This document shows positions 1-7,314 of a stretch of DNA of 48,259 bases, piece after piece (position 1 is the stretch's first letter; each line of letters begins with the position of its first letter). The notes beneath the pieces were generated by a model. That model was not told the DNA's origin. It searched no databases and saw only the letters and a program-made list of their open reading frames with translations. The position numbers were made by a program, and so were the translations under genes. The DNA is from an uncultured Mycoplasmatota bacterium (GTDB lineage: Bacteria > Bacillota_I > Bacilli_A > RF39 > UBA660). Location of the stretch: contig CAMKNB010000008.1 in NCBI GenBank assembly GCA_946414095.1, forward strand, positions 1-48,259. Reading direction: 5' to 3'.

Positions 1-55
1 ATATGATACAAACAATAATAAATGAACCATTAGTATTAACAAGTAATTCAAGCCC
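1..55. repeat. Terminal overlap repeat, left copy
   Basis: These 55 bases are identical to 48205-48259. An exact overlap of 55 at contig ends is what a k-mer assembler (k=55) leaves on a circular or circularly permuted molecule. It is therefore most likely an assembly closure signal and not a physical terminal repeat. The gene starting at position 3 takes its ribosome binding site from the far end of the window (AAAGGAGAG near 48193). Confidence 0.93.
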
Positions 56-476
56 AATAGTATTTAATACAACAAATATAAGAACAAGATGTGCATATTG
101 TAGCAATGGTGGTTGGTTAGATTATCAAGATGGCAACCCAATATTTAAAATATTTGGTAATGGGTACAATGGTTATTATAATGCTAATTTTATAGGTACT
201 ATAAGTTCTGCAACTGCTGGTGTGGTGTCAGTAGGTTTATATGAAGATGGAATTTTACTTCCTGACACTGTTAGAAGTGTAACTCTTGCTGCTGCTGATG
301 ACGTTGCAACTGTTTCAATTAATAGAAAATTAAGAATTTGTCCTAGAGGAACTTCATCTATAACAATAGGTGCTGTTCCAAGTGTACCAACACCAACTGA
401 TCCTACAACACCAATTACAACTCAAATACCAATAATAGTAAGTGGTACATTTAATCTTTCAAGAACTAATAATTAA
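3..476 (+). CDS. Putative virion-associated beta-sandwich protein
   Basis: 157 residues starting at ATG; because the genome is circular, the strong Shine-Dalgarno sequence lies at 48193-48201. I do not recognise a named family. The sequence is rich in Thr, Ser, Asn, Gly and Ile, has no charged helices, and looks like a beta-sandwich core (about residues 10-115) with a Cys pair (CAYC, about residues 31-34). A Thr/Pro-rich tail follows (PTPTDPTTPITTQIP). This composition is common in phage decoration or fibre-tip proteins. It follows the gene at 47143 and precedes the Tyr/Gly-rich gene at 479, so all may be accessory structural proteins. Function is inferred only. Confidence 0.7.
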   Translation: MIQTIINEPLVLTSNSSPIVFNTTNIRTRCAYCSNGGWLDYQDGNPIFKIFGNGYNGYYNANFIGTISSATAGVVSVGLYEDGILLPDTVRSVTLAAADDVATVSINRKLRICPRGTSSITIGAVPSVPTPTDPTTPITTQIPIIVSGTFNLSRTNN

Positions 477-478
477 TT

Positions 479-1168
479 ATGTATAGCTCAATAGATATAA
501 CTTCACTATTTTTGCAGTTATATAACCTTGTTTTATTAATGCAAGATTATAAAAATACTGATTTAATGAATGAATTACAAAAGCAAGATAGTGAATATTT
601 AGAAAAAATTATTGAGCAAAACAAACAAATTATAAACCTTTTAAGAAAGGAGGACAAAGATATGGAAGAAAAAGTAATAAAAAAAGTAGAAGAAAAAATT
701 AAAGAAATTATAGATGATGATATAACACCACAAAATGTTGATAATCTATATAAATTAAGCAAAATTAAACACATGGCAAAGGAGGATGAAGCAATGAATT
801 ACGGAAATTATTATGGAAATAACTATGGAAACTATGGTGGAAGAAGAGCTGGTTATGATTCTTATGGTAGAGATAGTTATGGAAATTATGGAGAAAATTC
901 TTATGGAGAAAACTATGGTAGAGGAAATTATGGACGCAGAGGTGTAGATAGCAAGTATCGTGGAGAAGAACAGCTAGATAGAGTACATAATGAATATGGA
1001 AGATATATGGAATCTCGTAGTAGATATGGTGCTGGAGAAGAAACTGATAAAAGTTTTCATTATATGGTAAAATCTCTTGAAGATTTTGTAAAATATTTAT
1101 TTGAAGATGCTGAAAACGAACAACAGAAGCAAATGTTAAGAGAAACATTACAAAGAAGTATGATGTAG
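479..1168 (+). CDS. Tyr/Gly-rich protein with internal translation starts
   Basis: An open frame of 229 codons with three sections. Residues 1-61 are a helical, glutamine/glutamate-rich segment. A second ATG at 662 sits behind a very strong ribosome binding site (AAGGAGG, 650-656). A third ATG at 794 sits behind AAAGGAGG (779-786). Residues about 106-155 are a low-complexity tract of YGN, YGR and SYG units; the C-terminal 55 residues are helical. The first ATG (479) has no good Shine-Dalgarno sequence. The frame may make two or three nested products, or two ancestral genes may have fused by losing a stop. In my recollection similar Tyr/Gly-rich proteins occur in other Bacillota phages without known function. 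Confidence 0.7.
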   Translation: MYSSIDITSLFLQLYNLVLLMQDYKNTDLMNELQKQDSEYLEKIIEQNKQIINLLRKEDKDMEEKVIKKVEEKIKEIIDDDITPQNVDNLYKLSKIKHMAKEDEAMNYGNYYGNNYGNYGGRRAGYDSYGRDSYGNYGENSYGENYGRGNYGRRGVDSKYRGEEQLDRVHNEYGRYMESRSRYGAGEETDKSFHYMVKSLEDFVKYLFEDAENEQQKQMLRETLQRSMM

Positions 1169-1169
1169 T

Positions 1170-1526
1170 ATGTATAAATACTATAATAACAACCCACATA
1201 ATAGACACATAGACGATTGTACTTTGAGAGCATTGTCTTTATTAACAAATAGAAGTTGGAATGAAGTTTACGAAGAATTGAGTTATTTAGCAAATCAAGA
1301 TAGTTTAATGATGGATAGTGTTGTTTTTATAGAAGATTATTTAGATGATAGATACCCAAGAGAATGTCATTATTCAAAAACTATTGGAGAGTTTGCAAAT
1401 GAATATCCTTATGGGAAATATGCAGTAACAACCAACGGACACATAACAGCTATTATTGATGGAATTATATACGATACATTTGATCCAAGTAATAGAATTA
1501 TGAGATGTGCTTGGAAAATAAAATAG
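1170..1526 (+). CDS. Papain-like fold small protein, possible cysteine hydrolase
   Basis: 118 residues; the ATG lies one base after the stop of the upstream gene, so translation is probably coupled. An early Cys (HIDDCTLRAL, about residue 17) is followed by a helix. A late beta-rich part holds a His (NGHITAIIDG, about residue 90) and an Asp (DTFD). Order and spacing are those of the Cys-His-Asp arrangement of papain-like or C39-like small peptidases. Catalysis is inference from residue order; a structural relative without activity is equally possible. A 7-bp hairpin (1524-1544) covers the stop codon, immediately before the tRNA. Confidence 0.65.
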   Translation: MYKYYNNNPHNRHIDDCTLRALSLLTNRSWNEVYEELSYLANQDSLMMDSVVFIEDYLDDRYPRECHYSKTIGEFANEYPYGKYAVTTNGHITAIIDGIIYDTFDPSNRIMRCAWKIK

Positions 1527-1548
1527 AGTGTTTAAAGCACTCTAAAAT

Positions 1549-1622
1549 GGGCGTGTAGCCAAGTGGTAAGGCAAAGGTCTGCAACACCTTTATCGTTAGT
1601 TCAAATCTAATTACGCCCTCCA
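1549..1622 (+). tRNA. tRNA-Cys (GCA)
   Basis: Cloverleaf by eye: acceptor GGGCGTG pairs with TACGCCC. The anticodon stem AAGGT/ACCTT closes the 7-nt loop CTGCAAC, giving anticodon GCA. The T arm has the loop TTCAAAT. The discriminator is T1619, the expected identity base for tRNA-Cys, and the CCA end is encoded (1620-1622). It lies between a hairpin at the end of the upstream gene and a bidirectional terminator, so it is probably co-transcribed with 1170-1526. It is the only canonical tRNA I found. Cys codons are rare in most genes here but clustered in the product of 47143. Confidence 0.93.
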
Positions 1623-1632
1623 ATATAAAAAT

Positions 1633-1658
1633 AAAAGAACTATTTATTTAGTTCTTTT
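1633..1658. terminator. Bidirectional intrinsic terminator
   Basis: A perfect 9-bp stem (AAAAGAACT/AGTTCTTTT) with an 8-nt A/T loop. It has an A-run on its left and a T-run on its right, so it can stop rightward transcription leaving the tRNA and leftward transcription leaving recU. It sits exactly between the convergent genes. Confidence 0.8.
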
Positions 1659-2152
1659 TAATATTCTTCTAACCATTTTTCTATATTATATCTATAATTT
1701 GTTCTTAATTTAAAGGTTACAATTTCTTTGGCATTATTTTCAAAATATTCTATTGGTATAGACTTTCTATCACAAGACTTTATAAAATTATTAACATCTT
1801 CAATATCTAGTGCATAACATTTTTCAGCATCACTAAAGAATACTACTAACATAGGTCTTACCCCTGTTTTTTTACTTGCTTCTGTCATTTCTTTTAACTG
1901 ATTATCTCTAATACAATTTAAAGGCAATGATTTTCCTTTATGTGATTTAAACTCTAAAATAAACAGATATGATAAAAAATTACCATTATAAAACATAATA
2001 GAATCAGCAATATTGTTTTGTGAAAATCTTAAATTGTCATTTCCACCATAATAAGAAGTTGCAGTATCTTTCAAACGATAATAATATATTTTATCACTTA
2101 TAGGAATAGACTTCCTAAATGCTTGTTCAAATTGCTTCCCTAGATTTTTCAT
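1658..2152 (-). CDS. recU: Holliday junction resolvase RecU-like
   Basis: 164 residues. RecU proteins are Mg-dependent nucleases that cut four-way DNA junctions; phages use them to resolve branched DNA before packaging. Visible motifs: G-x-x-FE at the N-terminus (GKQFEQAF), Asp at about 50 (IADSIMF), the E-x-K catalytic pair (LEFKSHKG, about 67-69), and the following S-L-P-L-N-x-I signature. Length is near the usual 170-200. It reads on the minus strand, opposite to the structural genes, overlapping the small gene at 2127-2336 by 26 bases. Start ATG at 2152. The family call is firm from motif order. Confidence 0.88.
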   Translation of the reverse strand: MKNLGKQFEQAFRKSIPISDKIYYYRLKDTATSYYGGNDNLRFSQNNIADSIMFYNGNFLSYLFILEFKSHKGKSLPLNCIRDNQLKEMTEASKKTGVRPMLVVFFSDAEKCYALDIEDVNNFIKSCDRKSIPIEYFENNAKEIVTFKLRTNYRYNIEKWLEEY

Positions 2153-2336
2153 TATTTATTTTCTCCTTCATCTTTATTTTAAATCTTATTTTTTCAATTT
2201 CTTTTTTAGTTTTATCTAATTCATTAAATAAAAAAGTTCTTCTTTTTCTATCAAAATATTGTATATCTAAATTAATTTTTATATCTTCTTCTTTCTTTTG
2301 CAAGTCATATAATTCTTCATATAAACTATTTTTCAT
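2127..2336 (-). CDS. Small coiled-coil protein upstream of recU
   Basis: 69 residues, start ATG at 2336 behind GGTGAT. Longer in-frame extension upstream runs into the promoter region and is not believed. The sequence is almost entirely charged helix (KNSLYEELYDLQKKEED, KTKKEIEKIRFKIKMKE) and likely forms a coiled coil. It overlaps the recU start, implying translational coupling and perhaps a shared role. No family recognised. Confidence 0.7.
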   Translation of the reverse strand: MKNSLYEELYDLQKKEEDIKINLDIQYFDRKRRTFLFNELDKTKKEIEKIRFKIKMKEKINNEKSREAI

Positions 2337-2359
2337 AACATCACCATAATTATAGTTAA

Positions 2360-2388
2360 ATTTTAGCATAAATTGACTAAAAATGCAA
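2360..2388 (-). promoter_or_regulatory. Leftward promoter for recU operon
   Basis: Read on the minus strand: -35 TTGCAT (plus 2383-2388), 17-base spacer, -10 TAAAAT (plus 2360-2365). The predicted start is about 2353, just before the gene at 2336. It interleaves with the rightward promoter at 2373-2401. Confidence 0.65.
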
Positions 2389-2401
2389 ATTATGATAATC
2401 T
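2373..2401 (+). promoter_or_regulatory. Rightward promoter for terminase operon
   Basis: -35 TTGACT (2373-2378), 17-base spacer, -10 TAATCT (2396-2401). It lies directly upstream of the GTG start of the small terminase gene at 2425, and its -35 falls inside the spacer of the opposing promoter, so the two should compete. Confidence 0.65.
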
Positions 2402-2424
2402 TTTTATAGTTTAGGAGTGATAAA

Positions 2425-3114
2425 GTGAATAAAACTAAACATAACAATTATGAAATACAAAAACAAAATCAAAATGATTTAAGAGAATTAGAACAATTTT
2501 ATGTTGAAGGTAAAGTAGATAATATGCTTGATACTATAAAAGAAAAAAAAGAAGAATTGGTACAAGACATGATTAAATATGCCAACGAACATAAGAAACC
2601 AGTTAAATGGAATAAAGATGGAATACCTATTGGAGAAAAGGTAGTAGTAAATCCTTTAATAATAAATAATTACTTTTTTAAACCAATAGTGCCAATAGGT
2701 TGCCAAGAACCAGTATATAATGCTGAAAAGTTAAGTATGGTATTTGACTATTATTGTGATATTCTTGCAGAAGTAAATGATAAAATAGGGTATTATCCTA
2801 GTTCTTTAACTTCTTTTTGTAAATTATGTGGAATTACTTTAAATACATTAAGAACTTATAGAAATAGTGAAGATTATAATATGAGAGTTATTGCTGAAAA
2901 GATATACGATCAAATAGGTGATGAAAATGTAACTATGTCGCAATTAGGAAACGTTAAAGAAAGAAGTACATTATTTAAGTTAAAATCTCAAAATGAAATG
3001 GTTGAAAAAGTACAACCACAAGTAAAAGTAAATGTAGGTGTTGAAGTTGATTTGAATAAAATACAAGAAAAACTTGATAAATATAAACGTTTTGCAAGTA
3101 AAAAGGACAAATAA
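2425..3114 (+). CDS. terS: Terminase small subunit
   Basis: 229 residues from a GTG start with TAGGAGTGA ten bases upstream. TerS recognises phage DNA and delivers it to TerL. A central helix-turn-helix-like part (SSLTSFCKLCGITLNTLRTY, about residues 130-150) is followed by helical segments and a basic C-terminal tail. Sequence conservation in this family is weak; the call rests on the HTH and on the position two bases before the large subunit gene. Confidence 0.78.
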   Translation: MNKTKHNNYEIQKQNQNDLRELEQFYVEGKVDNMLDTIKEKKEELVQDMIKYANEHKKPVKWNKDGIPIGEKVVVNPLIINNYFFKPIVPIGCQEPVYNAEKLSMVFDYYCDILAEVNDKIGYYPSSLTSFCKLCGITLNTLRTYRNSEDYNMRVIAEKIYDQIGDENVTMSQLGNVKERSTLFKLKSQNEMVEKVQPQVKVNVGVEVDLNKIQEKLDKYKRFASKKDK

Positions 3115-3116
3115 GT

Positions 3117-4886
3117 ATGAAAGACAAACAAATATATAAAACAATAGATGAAATACTTACTATACTTGAAAACAACTTTAGATATAAATTTGGTGATAAA
3201 ATATCTTACCAAGATATATTTGATATGATGAGTGATTTATATGCTTTGTTGCAAAACTATGAAAGTAATATAGAAAAATGTGGAGAAATATCTATTAAAA
3301 GATATATTCCTTTACTTGATTTATTAATTAAATTAGACAACAATACTAATCATTTAGTAGAATACGAAAAAATGCTTAAATATGCTTATAAATTGGGTGC
3401 TAGAATTAGTTTAGAGCATTATTTTGTGTATAGAGAGTGGGAAATACCTGATAAAGACAAGTTTTTTGCTCCTAGATTCCCTGCAATATGTGGTTATATT
3501 CATTTTTTACAAGAAATTGTATTAAACCCAAAATTTACTGATTTAATATTTAATGCTCCTGCTGGTTTTGGTAAAACATTTCCTGAAAAGATATGTGAAG
3601 CGTGGTCTTTTGGCATTGATTCAAGTGGTGCAATACTTTCTTTATGTTCTAACGATACAGTTGTTAAAAATGGAAGTGCATTAGTTAGGCAAGAAATTAA
3701 AAGCGATGCTTTTGGGGAAGTTTTCCCTAAAATGAAATATGATAAAGAAGATAAAGATTATTTTCTTAAAGAAACTGATGGGGATTGGAAATTAAGAGAT
3801 TGTAAATTAGGTGCAAGTTATAACGCAGCAACTTGTAATTCAAACGTAATAGGTCAAAGAGCAAATAAATGGATTCATGTTGACGATTTATACAAGGGTT
3901 ATAAAGAAGCTATGAATAAAGAACTTAACTTGCAATATTACAATGATTGTCAATTATCATGGAGAACTCGTTATGTATTAAGTGCTATTCCAAAAATGGT
4001 TATAACAGGAACATTGTGGGCTAGTGGTGATTTTATTGATATGGAAACTAAAAGGCAAATGAAAGAACATAAATTTGTAAAACACCCTAAATACCCATTT
4101 ACTTTAATAAGTGAAGATGGTAGCTGTGCAATAATTAGATTACCAGCACTTGATGAATATGGTAATAGTGTATTCCCTGAACTTAAATCAACACAAGATT
4201 TATTAAAAATAAAAAGTAGAATACAAGAATATCTTTGGGAAAACAACTATATGCAAAACTCAACTGATCCAGAAGAATTTATATTTAGCTATTCTAGTTT
4301 AAGAACTTATGAAAATATACCTGAAACTGATTATAAGGGTGCTTATGCCGTAATAGATGCTAATAGGAAAAGTGGTAAAGACTTCTTTTCTATGCCAATA
4401 TTTAAAAAGGTAGAAAACGATAATGTGTTTGATTATTATTTAAGAGATTGCATTTTTACTAAAACAGCAACAAAAGATTTATATGAAGATATTGTAAATA
4501 AAATAATAGAGCATCATATAATATTACTTGTAATAGAAAGTAATGTTACAAGTGAATTAAAACAAAATATAGAAAGACTATTAAATGGGAAGGGTTATAA
4601 TTTTTGTGAAATTATAGAAAAATGGAATGAAGAAAAAAAATCAGTAAGAATTGTTGGTGAACAAGGTATAATTAAAAGACAATTAGTATTTCCCAAAAGA
4701 GATATGTATGGAATAAATACTGATATGGGTAGATTTATGGATAACCTAACAACATATAATTCAACAGGAAGTAATGTTAATGATGATGCTCCTGATAGTT
4801 TGGCTTTATTTGGAAGTGAAATAATAGAAGAAAATAGTCAACCACAAATAGCTGAACCATTAGATTTTGTAAGGCAATATATGTAA
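3117..4886 (+). CDS. terL: Terminase large subunit
   Basis: 589 residues. TerL powers DNA entry into the prohead and cuts concatemers. Residues 1-140 are an N-terminal extension. The ATPase has Walker A APAGFGKT (147-154) and Walker B IHVDD (253-257), and a TGT coupling motif (ITGTLW, about 296-301). The C-terminal RNase H-like nuclease shows AVIDANRKSG (Asp 414), a central LLVIESN, and a final acidic DDAPDSLALFG. Followed by a T-run and a promoter before the portal gene. Confidence 0.95.
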   Translation: MKDKQIYKTIDEILTILENNFRYKFGDKISYQDIFDMMSDLYALLQNYESNIEKCGEISIKRYIPLLDLLIKLDNNTNHLVEYEKMLKYAYKLGARISLEHYFVYREWEIPDKDKFFAPRFPAICGYIHFLQEIVLNPKFTDLIFNAPAGFGKTFPEKICEAWSFGIDSSGAILSLCSNDTVVKNGSALVRQEIKSDAFGEVFPKMKYDKEDKDYFLKETDGDWKLRDCKLGASYNAATCNSNVIGQRANKWIHVDDLYKGYKEAMNKELNLQYYNDCQLSWRTRYVLSAIPKMVITGTLWASGDFIDMETKRQMKEHKFVKHPKYPFTLISEDGSCAIIRLPALDEYGNSVFPELKSTQDLLKIKSRIQEYLWENNYMQNSTDPEEFIFSYSSLRTYENIPETDYKGAYAVIDANRKSGKDFFSMPIFKKVENDNVFDYYLRDCIFTKTATKDLYEDIVNKIIEHHIILLVIESNVTSELKQNIERLLNGKGYNFCEIIEKWNEEKKSVRIVGEQGIIKRQLVFPKRDMYGINTDMGRFMDNLTTYNSTGSNVNDDAPDSLALFGSEIIEENSQPQIAEPLDFVRQYM

Positions 4887-4910
4887 ATATTGTCTTTTTT
4901 TATGTAAAAG

Positions 4911-4939
4911 TTGACAAAAATGTAAAATAAATGTATAGT
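4911..4939 (+). promoter_or_regulatory. Promoter for portal/head operon
   Basis: TTGACA (4911-4916), 17-base spacer, TATAGT (4934-4939); one base from consensus. The predicted start is about 4946, giving a leader of roughly 28 bases with GAGGAGTTGA before the portal ATG at 4974. Confidence 0.75.
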
Positions 4940-4973
4940 TTGTGCGAAAAAATTGAATTGAGGAGTTGATTTA

Positions 4974-6536
4974 ATGAAAACTTATGGGCGTACAACCATT
5001 TATGCTAATTATACTGAACAACAACTTCTTGAAGGTACACCAGAAGAAATAGATAATAAAGTTTTAGATATACTAACAAATAGTATAGAAATACATAACA
5101 AAAATAATGAGGAAAGTGAATATTTACAAAATTATCTATATGGCGACCAAGATATTAAAAATAAAGTTAAATATACAAGAACTGAAATTAATAATGTAGG
5201 TGTTGAAAATTGGGCTTGGGCTTTTCAAGAATGGAAAAAAGCATTTCTTTTGGGAAAACCAATTCAATATGCTCCACTTGATGATAATGCTAATGAAGAA
5301 ATTACTAAATTAAATAATTATACAATTTATGAAGATAAAGACCAAAAAGACCAAGATATATATGAAGATATATTCACAGTAGGACGTGGTTTTAGGTATA
5401 TAGATTATACAAAAACAACAGAAGATGATGAATCACCTTTTGAAATATTAAATCTGGATGTATTAAATACAGAAGTTGTATATTCAAGTTCTATTGAACA
5501 CGAGCAATTATTATCTTTTGTAAAAACAAGTAAAAAATACATAGTACAACAAGTTAATCCTAAAACAGGGAAACCTGAAAATATGCCTAAATATTATGAT
5601 GAATATACTGTATATACTAGAAATTTAAAATATGTAATAAACAATAAAATAGGTAATTTGCAAATAATTGAGCAAGAAGTTAATGGTGAAAAACTTAAAA
5701 GAGTTCCAATTATACATAGCGTTCATTTAATTACTGAATATTATTTTAATAGAAAAAGAATGAGTTTTCTTGAAATATGCAAAGATATATTTGATGATTT
5801 AAACTATGTTGAAAATCTTGATAAAGATGATATAGAAGCCTTTGTTAATAGTATTATGGTATTTACTAATGCAGAAGTTGATGAAAAAGGTATGGAAAAA
5901 ATTAAAAAGTTTGGTGCAGTATCTATTAAATCAACTGATCAAAAGAAAGCAAGTGTTGAATTATTGCAAAGCAGATTAAAAGCATTAGATACACAAATAT
6001 ACTATTTAAGAAAATTAAGTGCATTACATAGTATATTAAGTGTTCCAGAAGCAACAAGCAATGGTAATGTTGCAAATGCTGAAACTGGTAAAGGTTTTTT
6101 AACAGGTCAAGGTTTTACAAGTGCAAGTATTAGGGTAGGTAATGAAGAAAAAGCATTTAAAAAATGCGATAGAAATTCTTTAAAAGTTATTCTTAAAATA
6201 TGTAGAAATGCTAGTGATAGTCAAATTAAAAATCTTAAAGTTAGTAATATAGACATTAAATTTAGTAGAGATTTAAGTGATAACTTACTTGTTAAGACAC
6301 AAGCATTAATGAATTTACAAAATGCAAATATTCCACCACAAGTTGCTAATGCAGTTATAGGTTTGTTTAGTGATCCTGTGGCAGTTACAAAACTTCAAGA
6401 AGCATATATACAACAAAAGCAAAAACTTCAAAATGCTATAAACGAACAAAAAGGCAATAATTTTAATGATAATAAAATAAATGAACAAAACAATAATATA
6501 CAAGATAATATTGAAAATAATAATCAAGAGCAGTAA
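4974..6536 (+). CDS. Portal protein, SPP1 Gp6-like
   Basis: 520 residues. The portal forms the dodecameric ring at the capsid vertex through which DNA moves. N-terminal section: helical, with YLYGDQDIKNK then NNVGVENWAWAFQEWKKAFLLGKPIQY. This is the usual start of the SPP1-type portal family, where a short DNA-tail stretch leads to a conserved GxP segment. The middle alternates beta and acidic parts, the C-terminal third is helical (stem/crown), and the tail is a disordered Asn/Gln-rich stretch. Length matches the family. Placement between TerL and scaffold supports the call. Confidence 0.9.
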   Translation: MKTYGRTTIYANYTEQQLLEGTPEEIDNKVLDILTNSIEIHNKNNEESEYLQNYLYGDQDIKNKVKYTRTEINNVGVENWAWAFQEWKKAFLLGKPIQYAPLDDNANEEITKLNNYTIYEDKDQKDQDIYEDIFTVGRGFRYIDYTKTTEDDESPFEILNLDVLNTEVVYSSSIEHEQLLSFVKTSKKYIVQQVNPKTGKPENMPKYYDEYTVYTRNLKYVINNKIGNLQIIEQEVNGEKLKRVPIIHSVHLITEYYFNRKRMSFLEICKDIFDDLNYVENLDKDDIEAFVNSIMVFTNAEVDEKGMEKIKKFGAVSIKSTDQKKASVELLQSRLKALDTQIYYLRKLSALHSILSVPEATSNGNVANAETGKGFLTGQGFTSASIRVGNEEKAFKKCDRNSLKVILKICRNASDSQIKNLKVSNIDIKFSRDLSDNLLVKTQALMNLQNANIPPQVANAVIGLFSDPVAVTKLQEAYIQQKQKLQNAINEQKGNNFNDNKINEQNNNIQDNIENNNQEQ

Positions 6537-6547
6537 TGCTCTTTATA

Positions 6548-6592
6548 TCGAGTGAGCTAGTGCGTAAGTTGGTGCAATTCCAACTCTCTCGA
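6548..6592 (+). other. tRNA-minihelix-like structure after portal gene
   Basis: A T-arm look-alike (GTTGG, loop TGCAATT, CCAAC; 6568-6584) stacks directly on an acceptor-like stem: CGAGTGA (6549-6555) with TCTCTCG (6585-6591), one U-U mismatch. Together they make the 12-bp coaxial helix of the top half of a tRNA. Base 6592 (A) and the following CCT resemble a discriminator plus CCA. Only 12 bases replace the D and anticodon arms, so it is not a normal tRNA. It could be an RNase P or RNase Z substrate, or a decayed tRNA. Confidence 0.5.
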
Positions 6593-6605
6593 CCTATTCA
6601 AGTTT

Positions 6606-6643
6606 TAACATTTGAACTTCACAAATGTTAGATATATTTTTTC
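6606..6643 (+). terminator. Hairpin with T-run, possible partial terminator
   Basis: Perfect 9-bp stem TAACATTTG/CAAATGTTA with a 7-nt loop, followed after a short A/T stretch by TTTTTT (6637-6642). The gap between stem and T-run makes it a weak terminator at best; it may attenuate between portal and scaffold genes or define an mRNA end. Confidence 0.45.
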
Positions 6644-6694
6644 TAGGGTTGGTAGTGCCTGTATTAATAACTACTGTAAGGAGGAAATAGAAAA

Positions 6695-7288
6695 ATGACT
6701 AGAGATGAAGCAAAAAAAATATTAGGAGAAGGAGCAACAGAAGAAGTAATTACTAATTTTCTTGACAATTATCATATTGAAGAAAGTGCTAAAATTAAAG
6801 ATTTAGAAACAAAAGTAAACAATTTGACACAAGAAAATAACAAATATAGTGATTATGATACTATTAAAAAGCAATTAGATGACATTAACAAGGCTAATAT
6901 GACAGAGCAAGAAAAACTTGAACAACAAAAGAAAGAAATTGAAAAAAATCTTAAAGATTCAAGAATAATTGTTAATACTGCAAAAGCAAAAGATTTGTTG
7001 GCTGGTTTAAATGTTAATGACACAATAATTGCTAAATTAGTAAGTGAAAACGAAACTGAAACTATAAATTCTGTAAATGAATTAAAAACTATGTTAGAAA
7101 CTCAAAAAGAACTTATTTCAAAGCAAACAAAAGAAAGTTTAACTAATGTTGACCTTAAACCTACTATTTCAAATGTTAATCAAAATGAAAACAATCAAAT
7201 GACACTTGATAAGTTTGGCAATATGAGTGCAGAAGAACAAAACAAGTGGCTACAAGAAAACCCTAATGGGTTACAAAATCTAAATTAA
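6695..7288 (+). CDS. Capsid scaffolding protein
   Basis: 197 residues with TAAGGAGGAAATAG upstream. Nearly all helix: a coiled coil (DLETKVNNLTQENNKYSDYDTI, split here by register changes) across about residues 33-95, a middle helical region, and a polar Gln/Asn-rich C-terminus (MSAEEQNKWLQENPNGLQ). This is the GP20-type scaffold pattern of Bacillota siphoviruses. Scaffold guides major capsid protein into proheads and then leaves. The call relies on composition and the invariable position immediately before the capsid gene. Confidence 0.82.
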   Translation: MTRDEAKKILGEGATEEVITNFLDNYHIEESAKIKDLETKVNNLTQENNKYSDYDTIKKQLDDINKANMTEQEKLEQQKKEIEKNLKDSRIIVNTAKAKDLLAGLNVNDTIIAKLVSENETETINSVNELKTMLETQKELISKQTKESLTNVDLKPTISNVNQNENNQMTLDKFGNMSAEEQNKWLQENPNGLQNLN

Positions 7289-7314
7289 AAAAGAAAAGGA
7301 GAGATTAAAAGAAA

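Noticed and set aside
765-1208. Minus-strand open frames across the Tyr/Gly-rich gene
   Set aside because: They mirror the low-complexity repeats of the plus-strand gene, lack ribosome binding sites and encode His/Phe/Tyr-biased sequence typical of shadow frames.
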